This document shows, one piece after another, positions 16,355 through 23,647 of a DNA stretch of 64,000 nucleotides. This DNA comes from Nonomuraea sp. PA05 (GTDB lineage Bacteria > Actinomycetota > Actinomycetes > Streptosporangiales > Streptosporangiaceae): contig NZ_VSEY01000004.1 of NCBI RefSeq assembly GCF_008086045.1, positions 248,001 through 312,000 of the forward strand, given 5' to 3'. Both the position numbers and the translations under genes were made by a program. How positions within the stretch are numbered: position 1 is the first letter of the stretch; each line of letters opens with the position of its first letter. The notes beneath the pieces were generated by a model. The model made no database searches. It was not told where the DNA came from and saw only the letters and a program-made list of their open reading frames with translations.

Positions 16355-17340
16355 CGCCCAGGACGACCGTGCCGCCGGTGGTGCTGGACGCGATGGGCGG
16401 CGACCACGGGCCCGCCGAGACCGTCGCCGGAGCGGTGGCGGCGTGGCGTACCCACCACGTGCCCATCACCCTGGTCGGCGACGAGCCCCGCGTGACCGCC
16501 GAGCTGCGGCGGCACAGCGCCACCGGCGAGATCGCCGTGGTGCACGCCGACGACGCGGTCCCGATGACCGAGCGCGGCGCCGGCGCCGCGGCGCTGGCGG
16601 CCTCCAGCCTGGCCGTGGGCTGCGACCTGGTCGGACGGGGCGCGGGCGGGGCGTTCGTGTCGGCCGGGTCCACCGGCGCGGTGGTCTCCTGCGCGGTACG
16701 CGGCATCGGCCGCGCCGGCGGGGTGCTGCGGCCCGCGCTGGCCGTGGCCCTGCCCGCGCTGACGGGCGGCGCGAGCGTGCTGGTGGACGCGGGCGCGACA
16801 GCCGATCCGAGCCCGGCCATGGTGGCCCAGTTCGCCCTGCTCGGCGTCGGGTACGCGCGAGCCGTGCTCGGCCGTCCCGACCCGACGGCAGGGTTGTTGT
16901 CCATCGGCTCGGAGCCGGGCAAGGGCAACCGGCTGACCTGCCAGTCCGCGGAGCTGATCGCCGCCTCGCCGGTGCGCTTCCACGGCAACATCGAGGGCCA
17001 TGACGTGCTGACCGGGGCGGTGGACGTGATCGTCACCGACGGGTTCACCGGGAACGTGGTGCTGAAGAACGTCGAGGGCTGCGTCCGTACGGCGCTGACC
17101 ATGGTCGCCCAGGCCGGCATCGCCTCACCGGACCGGCTCGCCGAGGTGGCCCGCCGCTACGACCCGCAGACCCACGGGGGCGCCACCCTGCTCGGGCTGC
17201 GCGGCACCGTCGTCGTCGCGCACGGCTCCTCGCGCGCGGCCACCATCGCGCGGGCCTGCGTGGTGGCCCACGCCCTGGCGGCGCAGGACCCGGCGGCCGG
17301 CATCGGGGCGGGGCTCGAGGGCGCGGCGACGGCGCCGTGA
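16351..17340 (+). CDS. plsX: PlsX-like acyl-ACP:phosphate acyltransferase
   Basis: 329 aa. Typical PlsX features: VVLDAMGGDHGP at 10-21, AFVSAGSTGAVVSCA, LVDAGATADPSP, GKGNRLTCQSAELI, FHGNIEGHDVLTG and DVIVTDGFTGNVVLKN. The enzyme makes acyl-phosphate for PlsY. In actinomycetes the housekeeping plsX usually sits with rpmF and rnc; this copy is translationally coupled to crtB, and a plsY homologue follows 700 bp later in the same orientation. That placement suggests a pathway-specific role, possibly acylation of the pigment or its membrane. The role is inference; the family is certain. Confidence 0.9.
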   Translation: MTPRTTVPPVVLDAMGGDHGPAETVAGAVAAWRTHHVPITLVGDEPRVTAELRRHSATGEIAVVHADDAVPMTERGAGAAALAASSLAVGCDLVGRGAGGAFVSAGSTGAVVSCAVRGIGRAGGVLRPALAVALPALTGGASVLVDAGATADPSPAMVAQFALLGVGYARAVLGRPDPTAGLLSIGSEPGKGNRLTCQSAELIAASPVRFHGNIEGHDVLTGAVDVIVTDGFTGNVVLKNVEGCVRTALTMVAQAGIASPDRLAEVARRYDPQTHGGATLLGLRGTVVVAHGSSRAATIARACVVAHALAAQDPAAGIGAGLEGAATAP

Positions 17341-17345
17341 CGGGC

Positions 17346-18077
17346 TCAGCGCCGCGGGTCCGTTTCGCGGTGGGCTTGGCGCAGCGGGTCGGTGCCGTCC
17401 CAGGTGCCCTCGCTGGCGTACGGGACGAAGCGGGCGAACAGCTCCTCGGCGTACCAGGCGTGCGAGCGCACCTGCTCGATGACCCGCTGGTGCGCCTGTC
17501 CCCGGTAGGCGAAGGCGCTCACCGCTTCGCGATCCCGCCACAACGAGAAGGTCGCCTGCCGGGCCAGCGGCCACTCGCCCATGCCGATCGACGCCAGGCA
17601 GCCGTCCTGCCGCCGCAGCAGCTCCTCGACCGGCGGCACCGATCGGTAGAACGCGACCAGACGGCGGGCCCGGATCGACGCCCTGGTGAGCACCGCCACC
17701 GGCCCCGCACCGCCGGGTCGGGCCGGGTGCCCGCCGAACGGGTCGCGTCCCGCCCAGGCGCCGCGCGAGGCGAGCGGGGCCAGCCGCACCTGCCAGCTCT
17801 CGTCCGCCTCCGTCCGCCAGCGGGCGGCGATCGGCGAGGTGCGCAGGAACTCCTCCAGGTCACCTTCGTCGCGCCAGAACGCGAACATGGCCCACCGGCG
17901 CAGGTCGGCCCCCAGCGACATCGTCCGGCCCCGGCCGGTGCCGAGCAGCCGCCAGAACAGCAGCCCGCCGGTGCGCCGCAGCAACGGCCGGTCGAAAGCC
18001 ATGTGCCGCATCTCCCGGATGCTGCCGTATCGGATGAGGTGGAACGAGGCGATGGTTGACGTGCTGATGGCGGTCAT
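17346..18077 (-). CDS. crtA: CrtA-like spheroidene-monooxygenase-family protein
   Basis: 243 aa from ATG 18077. Matches the CrtA family by ASFHLIRYGS at the N-terminus, AFDRPLLRRTGGLLFWRLLGTG, repeated FAFWRDEGDLEEFLRTSP / FSLWRDREAVSAFAYRG segments and the closing WYAEELFARFVPY. In purple bacteria CrtA adds a keto group at C2 of acyclic carotenoids, so this one may act on an acyclic intermediate. It lies on the opposite strand between plsX and plsY, 5 bp from the plsX end, and its first 26 bases overlap plsY head to head. Substrate is not established. Confidence 0.78.
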   Translation of the reverse strand: MTAISTSTIASFHLIRYGSIREMRHMAFDRPLLRRTGGLLFWRLLGTGRGRTMSLGADLRRWAMFAFWRDEGDLEEFLRTSPIAARWRTEADESWQVRLAPLASRGAWAGRDPFGGHPARPGGAGPVAVLTRASIRARRLVAFYRSVPPVEELLRRQDGCLASIGMGEWPLARQATFSLWRDREAVSAFAYRGQAHQRVIEQVRSHAWYAEELFARFVPYASEGTWDGTDPLRQAHRETDPRR

Positions 18078-18648
18078 CTCCGGTTACCTGCTCGGCTCGG
18101 TGCCGGTCGCGGTGCTGGCGGCGCGCGCGCATGGTGTCGATCCGCGCCAGGTCGGTGACCGCAACCCGGGGTACTGGAACGTCAAGGAACAGCTCGGCCG
18201 GCGGGCGGCCGTGCCGGTGTTCGCCGGCGACACGGCGAAGGGCACGCTGGCCGCCCTGGTAGGGCTGCTCGTCAGCGGCGCCCACACCACCGCCCTGGGC
18301 GTGGTGACGGGGGCGAGCGTGGCGCCGGTGTATCTGGCGGTGGCGGCGGCGATGGCGGGGCACGCGTGGCCCGTCTTCGCCGGTTTCCGTGGCGGCCGGT
18401 CCATTCTGACGTTCGCGGGCGGCATCGCGGTCATCTGCCCGCCGGCGTTCGTGCTGGCGATCGCCGCCCTGGTGGGGGTGGCGCTGGCGGTGCGGTCGTT
18501 CGCGGTGGGGGCGCGCCTGGCGGTGTTCGGCGTGCCGGTGCTGCAGTTGCTGTTCGCGCCCGTGGAGCTGGTGGCGGCCACCGGGGGGCTGATGTGCCTC
18601 ATCGGGCTGCGTTTCGGCCAGGCCGCACTGGCCGCGCGCCGCCGCTGA
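18052..18648 (+). CDS. plsY: PlsY-like acyl-phosphate:glycerol-3-phosphate acyltransferase
   Basis: 198 aa from ATG 18052 (an in-frame ATG at 18067 is an alternative). Five or so hydrophobic helices. PlsY motifs are diverged but recognisable: YLLGSVPVAVL, VGDRNPGYWNV in place of GSGNPGATN, FAGDTAKG, and GHAWPVFAGFRGGRS in place of GHxxPVF..FxGGKG. Partner of PlsX, it would transfer the acyl group to glycerol-3-phosphate or, given the altered motif 2, a different acceptor. There is almost no room for its own promoter; the last 50 bases overlap the convergent glycosyltransferase gene. Confidence 0.83.
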   Translation: MVDVLMAVISGYLLGSVPVAVLAARAHGVDPRQVGDRNPGYWNVKEQLGRRAAVPVFAGDTAKGTLAALVGLLVSGAHTTALGVVTGASVAPVYLAVAAAMAGHAWPVFAGFRGGRSILTFAGGIAVICPPAFVLAIAALVGVALAVRSFAVGARLAVFGVPVLQLLFAPVELVAATGGLMCLIGLRFGQAALAARRR

Positions 18649-19810
18649 CGCTCCCCGCTCCCTTGGCGGTGGCCGGGTAGGTGCGGCCGCGCCACGTTCG
18701 TACCGGCCGCAGCGTGGCCTGGGTCAGCCGGAACGCCGACGCCGGGTCGAGCAGCGGCGACAACAGCACCCCCGCGCCGGCCCCGCGATAGCTGCCCCGC
18801 AACGCACCCGTGAGCAGCGACCGCGCCACCAGCAGCGCCACGTCCAGCCCGGTGGGCCGACCGGCGGCCAGCCGCAGCACGGGCAGCGCCCCGGTGAGCC
18901 AGATGACGGCCAGGTCGGCCGCCTGCCACCCGGGCCCCGTCACGTCGCTCAACGGCAGCGAACGGCCCCACTCCCGCCACAACTCGCCCGCCGAGTCGTG
19001 CATGTCGACCTCCAGCAGAGCGCCCGCGTCCAGGAAACCCACCCGCCACCCCCGCTCGGCCAGCGACCGAGCCAGCGCCACGTCGTCGGTCATCCGATCC
19101 CGGACCAGCGCGAACCCGTCCACGCCTGCCATCTCCGCGCGGCGGAAGGCCATGCACTGCCCGTTGGCGACGACGCGGTGCGGCGGCGGCGGGCCGGCCG
19201 GGCCGACCGGCCCGAACCGGTAGACCAGCGTCGCCAGCATGGAGGCGTGCAAGGCCTGCTCCAGCACGCCGTCGCAGACGAACCGGGGGCCCGCGCTCAC
19301 CAGGTCGTAGCGCTCCAGGGCCACCGCGAGCGCCCCGAACAGCCCCGGCTCGGGCCGGGTGTCGGCGTCCAGCGTGACCACCACCTCGCCGCCGGCCGCG
19401 GCCACCCCCTGACGCAGCGCCCACTGCTTGCCCACCCAGCCGCTGGGCAGCGGATCGGCGGTGACGACCGTGGCCCCCAGTGAGGCGGCCACCTCGGCCG
19501 TCCCGTCTCGGGAGCCGTCGTCCACCACGATCACCTCGGTGACGGCGGGGGACGCCAGCGCGGCGCGCAGGCAAGGACGGATCCTGGCGGCCTCGTCGCG
19601 GGCCGGGATCACCACGGAGATCGCCACGCCGGCGTGCGGGATGGGCCGCAGCGGCGGCAACCGCCGCCGTCCGCGCGCCAGCCTGGCGGCCACGACGGCG
19701 GCCGCGACAGCTTGCGCGGCGGTGAGCAGCCTCATCGCAGACCGTCCCAACCCAGGCGCGGGTCCATCGCCCGCCGTCCGAGCAGATCCCGCAGCCGGGC
19801 GCGGGCTCAT
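18599..19810 (-). CDS. GT2-family glycosyltransferase (CruG-like)
   Basis: 403 aa from ATG 19810, coupled to the upstream desaturase by ATGA. GT-A fold motifs: ISVVIPARDEAARI, VIVVDDGSRDGT, LDADTRPEPGLF as the metal-binding DxD, and TDDVALARSLAERGWRV with a QAxxxx acceptor-site region later. C-terminal hydrophobic stretches suggest membrane association. In cyanobacteria CruG glycosylates the 2'-hydroxyl of myxol; beside CruF-type and CrtD-type genes this enzyme most likely glycosylates a tertiary hydroxyl on the carotenoid. Sugar donor unknown. Its 3' end overlaps plsY by 50 bp. Confidence 0.85.
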   Translation of the reverse strand: MSPRPAAGSARTAGDGPAPGLGRSAMRLLTAAQAVAAAVVAARLARGRRRLPPLRPIPHAGVAISVVIPARDEAARIRPCLRAALASPAVTEVIVVDDGSRDGTAEVAASLGATVVTADPLPSGWVGKQWALRQGVAAAGGEVVVTLDADTRPEPGLFGALAVALERYDLVSAGPRFVCDGVLEQALHASMLATLVYRFGPVGPAGPPPPHRVVANGQCMAFRRAEMAGVDGFALVRDRMTDDVALARSLAERGWRVGFLDAGALLEVDMHDSAGELWREWGRSLPLSDVTGPGWQAADLAVIWLTGALPVLRLAAGRPTGLDVALLVARSLLTGALRGSYRGAGAGVLLSPLLDPASAFRLTQATLRPVRTWRGRTYPATAKGAGSVSGGARPVRPGRNAAR

Positions 19811-21246
19811 CGCCCGCTCCTGTGCAGGTCGTCGGCGACCAGCCCGGCCACGATGCGCGCGCCCAGCGTCACCATGGGCAGCCCGCCCCCCGGATGCGCC
19901 GACCCGCCGACCAGGTACAGCCCCTCGCGCGGGCCGCGGTTGCCAGGACGCTGGAAGGACGCCAGCCGCCCCCGATAGGCGCTGCCGTAGATGGCCCCGC
20001 CCCAGGCGCCGTAACGATCACGCAGGTCGGCGGGCGTGAAGACGTCGGCGAACCGCAACCGGCCCGCCAGGTCGTAGCCGCGCCCGGCCAGCCGCTCCAG
20101 CACCAGATCCCGGTACGCCTCCACCCCGACAGGCCACCGCCCAGGATCACGAGCGGGCACGTTGACGAGCATCGTCCAGTTCTCCGCCCCCTCCGGAGCC
20201 TGCGAGGCGTCGTCGACCGCCGAGCAGCCGAGGTAGACGGTGGGGTCGAGCGGCGGGCTCCCACGGTCGAAGATGTCGCCGAACTCCCGTTCGTAGTCGG
20301 ACGAGAACAGCACCGAGTGATGCGGCAGCCCGGGCGTCCGCCCCTCGACCCCGGCCAGGATCAGCAGCGCCGACGACGACCGGCCGAGCCTGGCGATCCG
20401 GCGCAGCCGGCGGCGGTCGGGCAGCAGGCGGCCGTAGAGGGCGGCGGCATCGGTGTTGGCCACCACCACGTCGGCCCGCACGCGTTCGCCGCTGGCCAGC
20501 CGCACCCCCGTCACCCGGGAGCCGTCGGCCTCGACGGCGGCGACCGGCTCGGACAGCAGCACCTGCACGTCGGCGGCCTTCAGCAGCAGCGCCAGGTCGT
20601 CGGCCAGCCGGGCGAGGCCGCCGGGCGCGTACCAGACGCCCTGCCCGTGCTCCAGCGCGGGGACGCAGCCGAGCGCGGCGGGCGCCCGGTAGGGGCTGGA
20701 CCCGGCGTAGGTGGCGTAGCGGCCGACATACTGCCGCAGCCGGGCGTCGGTGAAGTAGCGGCGGGCCAGCCCGTCCAGGGTGTGGGCGGGGGCCACGGCC
20801 AGCAGGTCCGACAGCCGGGCCTCGTGCGGCGGGCGGATCAGCGGCCCGGCGAACACGGTCCGCCTCGCCGCCTCCAGGCAGCCTTGGGCCCAGCGGTGGA
20901 AGGCGCGCCAGGCCTGTCCCTCGCCCGGGGCGAGCAGGTCGACCTCGGCGGCCATCCGATCCGGGTCGCGCCGGGCGTCCAGCACGCTGCCGTCGGCGAA
21001 CCGGTAACGGCACAGCAGGTCCGGCTCGATGAGTTCGCGTCCCAGCCCGAGCTCGCGGAACAGCTCCGGCATGGTGAGCAGCGACGGCCCCAGGGAGAAG
21101 GTGAACCCGTCCCGGCGATGCTCGGCCAGCTTGCCGCCGAGCCGCGGCGACTGCTCGTACAGCCGCACCTCGTGCCCCTGCCTGGCGAGCAGCAGCGCGC
21201 ACACCATGCCGCCCACGCCGCCGCCGACCACCGTCACCTCTGCCAT
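19807..21246 (-). CDS. CrtI-family FAD desaturase/oxidase (CrtD-like)
   Basis: 479 aa from ATG 21246, overlapping the cruF end by 13 bp. N-terminal TVVGGGVGGMVCALLLARQG then YEQSPRLGGKLAE; FSLGPSLLTMPELF; C-terminal GLYLVGGSAHPGGGLPMVTLGA, the FAD-binding end of the CrtI/CrtD family. Second member of this family in the cluster, and by position between cruF and a glycosyltransferase it probably adds the 3',4' double bond or acts on a hydroxylated end. Alternatives are an aldehyde-forming oxidase (CrtP/Ox type) or a second desaturase. Confidence 0.87.
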   Translation of the reverse strand: MAEVTVVGGGVGGMVCALLLARQGHEVRLYEQSPRLGGKLAEHRRDGFTFSLGPSLLTMPELFRELGLGRELIEPDLLCRYRFADGSVLDARRDPDRMAAEVDLLAPGEGQAWRAFHRWAQGCLEAARRTVFAGPLIRPPHEARLSDLLAVAPAHTLDGLARRYFTDARLRQYVGRYATYAGSSPYRAPAALGCVPALEHGQGVWYAPGGLARLADDLALLLKAADVQVLLSEPVAAVEADGSRVTGVRLASGERVRADVVVANTDAAALYGRLLPDRRRLRRIARLGRSSSALLILAGVEGRTPGLPHHSVLFSSDYEREFGDIFDRGSPPLDPTVYLGCSAVDDASQAPEGAENWTMLVNVPARDPGRWPVGVEAYRDLVLERLAGRGYDLAGRLRFADVFTPADLRDRYGAWGGAIYGSAYRGRLASFQRPGNRGPREGLYLVGGSAHPGGGLPMVTLGARIVAGLVADDLHRSGR

Positions 21247-22001
21247 GACCGCCTCCAGGCCTGCGCGGCGAACGCGCCCATCGTGATCCCTCCGGCCACC
21301 GCCACCAGCGCGTCGGGCGGGTCGAACACCGCCGCGAACGCGACCGTCTCCATCACCGCCATGACCGTGTACAGCGCCAGCAGCCCCCGCCCCGCCTCGG
21401 CTCCGCCGCAGATATGCCCGACGGCCAGCATGACCAGGGCCGACACCAGCAGCCAGCCCGCGAAGTTGCTCAGCGGGATGCCGCGGTAGAAGCCGTCCTG
21501 CGCCCACGTCCACAGCCCGAGGCGGACCATCTGCGGGTCGAGGAACAGGTCCCACGCCGTCAGCGCGCCCGCGCCCGCGAACGTCCGCGCCCAGCCGGCC
21601 GGCGCGATGGCGGCGGCCACCGCGTACGCCGCCAGCCCCATCCCGCCCCAGGCCAGCGCCACCACCACCGGAACGCCGCCCACCTGCGGCCACAGCACGC
21701 CGCTGTAGCGGTACTCGCCGAACGGGAACCCGGTCGACACCCCGGCCAGCTCGGCCGTGTACCCGATCAGCACGGCCGTGCCGAACGCGGCCACCGCTCT
21801 GCCCGCGCCCCACACGTCCGCGGCGAACGCCACAGCGCACGCCGCCAGCAGGGCCACGATCACGGTGGTGAGCCGTTCAGGCCGCGCGTCGAGCCCGGAC
21901 GCCACCTGGCAGCCCATCATGGCCACCAGGAACAGCACGCCCAGCACGCGGGCCGGCCGCAGGGCCGCGCGTCTTTCCTGTCCGCTCCGCGTCTGTCGCA
22001 C
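21234..22001 (-). CDS. cruF: CruF-like carotenoid 1',2'-hydratase (membrane)
   Basis: 255 aa from GTG 22001 (a TTG at 22058 is possible but adds a non-conserved tail). About seven transmembrane helices. Family signatures are AELAGVSTGFPFGEYRYS, GGVPVVVALAWGGM, AWDLFLDPQMVRLGLW and IPLSNFAGWLL, with charged residues set in the membrane. Homologues hydrate the terminal double bond of acyclic or gamma carotenoids (CruF, bisanhydrobacterioruberin hydratase). Here it would make the tertiary hydroxyl that the glycosyltransferase uses. It begins 81 bp after the SDR/DUF2867 gene and overlaps the desaturase start. Confidence 0.87.
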   Translation of the reverse strand: MRQTRSGQERRAALRPARVLGVLFLVAMMGCQVASGLDARPERLTTVIVALLAACAVAFAADVWGAGRAVAAFGTAVLIGYTAELAGVSTGFPFGEYRYSGVLWPQVGGVPVVVALAWGGMGLAAYAVAAAIAPAGWARTFAGAGALTAWDLFLDPQMVRLGLWTWAQDGFYRGIPLSNFAGWLLVSALVMLAVGHICGGAEAGRGLLALYTVMAVMETVAFAAVFDPPDALVAVAGGITMGAFAAQAWRRSWQR

Positions 22002-22082
22002 ACCCTGTCTTTCGCAGCCGCCCCCGGTCACGGACGCATGTGCCCCGTGATGTGCCAAGCGTCCCTCACGGCCGACCGAGAA

Positions 22083-23552
22083 TCAGGACAAGATCTGCTC
22101 CCGCCTCCGGGCCGCCGCCGCCACGTTGACCGGCATCCGCCCGAAGATCAGACCGTGGAAGGGCGAGATTCCCCACCAGTACAGATGACCGAGCAGCCCG
22201 CGCGGGTGAAAGATCGCCCGCTGCGTGTAGATCGTCCGGTCGCCGTCGCGGGCGGCGCCCAGCTCCAGCCAGGCCAGACCGGGCAGCCGCATCTCGGCCC
22301 GCAGCCGCAGCAGCTCGCCGGGGACCACTTCCTCCACCCGCCAGAAGTCGATCGAGTCGCCCACCCGCAGCCGGGCCGGGTCCCGCCGGCCGCGCCGCAG
22401 GCCCACGCCGCCGACGAGCCGATCGGCCAGCCCCCGCAGCTTCCAGGCGACCGGCAGGGAGTACCAGCCGTTGTCGCCGCCGACGCCCTCGATCACCTGC
22501 CACAACGCCTCCGCGCTCGCCGGCACGGCAAGGCTGCGCTCGTCCACGTACAGGCTGCCGCCCGCCCAGCCGGGATCGGTGGGCAGCGGATCGCTCGGCG
22601 CTCCCGGCGTGGACGCCGAGGACCAGCGGGTGGCCACGTCCGCCTCCTTGATCTTCATCAGGGCCAGCGCCACCGCCTGCCGGAAGCCGATCAGCCCGTC
22701 CTCAGGGTCGGGGACGTAACGGGCGATGTCGTGCTCGCCGCACACGGCCTCGTTGCGCAGCGACTCCACCAGCGGACGCGCGATGCTCGCCGGGACCGGC
22801 GTGACCAGCCCCACCCACAGGCTGGACAGCCGGGGGCTGAGCAGCGGCACCGGAATGATCAGCCGGGGCGGCAGGCCGGCCACGGCCGCGTAACCGTGCA
22901 TCATGTCGGCGTAGGTGAGCACGTCGGGGCCGCCGAGGTCGAACCCCCGGTTGACCGTCCCCGGCACCTGCGCCCACGCGAGGAGATAACGCAGCACGTC
23001 CCGCACCGCGATCGGCTGCGTACGGCTGCGCACCCAGCGCGGCGTCGTCATCACCGGCAGCCGCTCGGTCAGGTAACGCAACATCTCGAACGAGGCCGAC
23101 CCGGAACCGATGATCACCGCGGCGCGCAGCACCACCGCCGGCACGGCCCCCTCCAGGAAGATCTCCCCCACTTCGGCCCGCGACCGCAGATGCGGCGAGA
23201 GCCTCTCATCAGCGGTCAGACCGCCCAGGTAGACGATCCGCCGCACGCCCGCCTCGGCCGCCGCCGCCGCGAACGTGCGCGCCGCCAGCCGATCCCGCTC
23301 GGCGAACCGGCCGCTCGCCCCCATCGCGTGGATCAGGTAGTACGCGACCTCGACCCCGTCCAGCGCCCGCCGCGTCGCCGCGGCGTCCGTGGCGTCGGCC
23401 TCGGCGACCTGCGTACGCGCCGCCCACGGCAGATCACGCAGCCGCCCGGCCGAGCGCACCATGCACCGCACCTGGTGGCCGGCCGCGAGCAACTCGGGCA
23501 CCAGCCGCCCGCCGATATAGCCGGTCGCCCCGGTGACCAGGCAAAATGACAT
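22083..23552 (-). CDS. NAD(P)-binding SDR with DUF2867 C-terminal domain
   Basis: 489 aa from ATG 23552, with GGGAAGGG upstream. Residues 2-230 are an extended-SDR/NmrA-like Rossmann fold: CLVTGATGYIGGRLVPELL, DATDAAATRRALDG, YYLIHAMGASGRF and a conserved RRIVYLGGLTADE. The end carries DUF2867, with GGDNGWYSLPVAWKLRG and FRVEEV-like strands, YLDER, and the closing WGISPFHGLIFG. This two-domain protein occurs often in actinobacterial carotenoid and light clusters. First gene of a leftward operon with cruF, the desaturase and the glycosyltransferase. Substrate unknown. Confidence 0.85.
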   Translation of the reverse strand: MSFCLVTGATGYIGGRLVPELLAAGHQVRCMVRSAGRLRDLPWAARTQVAEADATDAAATRRALDGVEVAYYLIHAMGASGRFAERDRLAARTFAAAAAEAGVRRIVYLGGLTADERLSPHLRSRAEVGEIFLEGAVPAVVLRAAVIIGSGSASFEMLRYLTERLPVMTTPRWVRSRTQPIAVRDVLRYLLAWAQVPGTVNRGFDLGGPDVLTYADMMHGYAAVAGLPPRLIIPVPLLSPRLSSLWVGLVTPVPASIARPLVESLRNEAVCGEHDIARYVPDPEDGLIGFRQAVALALMKIKEADVATRWSSASTPGAPSDPLPTDPGWAGGSLYVDERSLAVPASAEALWQVIEGVGGDNGWYSLPVAWKLRGLADRLVGGVGLRRGRRDPARLRVGDSIDFWRVEEVVPGELLRLRAEMRLPGLAWLELGAARDGDRTIYTQRAIFHPRGLLGHLYWWGISPFHGLIFGRMPVNVAAAARRREQILS

Positions 23553-23598
23553 GTTCACGACCCTTCCCCCCGGCACCTGCCCCATGCTTCCCGGTGGC

Positions 23599-23637
23599 GT
23601 GCAACCACGGTCCGCAGTGCTGCGAAGGAGTTCTGTA
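23599..23637 (+). promoter_or_regulatory. ECF-type light promoter of the photolyase gene
   Basis: GTGCAACC at 23599-23606, TGCGAAGG at 23621-23628 and TTCTGTA at 23631-23637. All spacings equal those upstream of crtE. The short leader puts the photolyase ATG about 20 bp after the -10. Confidence 0.75.
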
Positions 23638-23647
23638 TGAGGATCGC

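Noticed and set aside
18010..18077. Downstream start for the crtA-like gene to avoid overlap with plsY
   Set aside because: The family N-terminus ASFHLIRY lies upstream of any internal Met, so the head-to-head overlap appears real.
19735..19810. Internal start for the GT2 gene at 19735
   Set aside because: ATG 19810 overlaps the desaturase stop by ATGA, the usual coupling in this operon.
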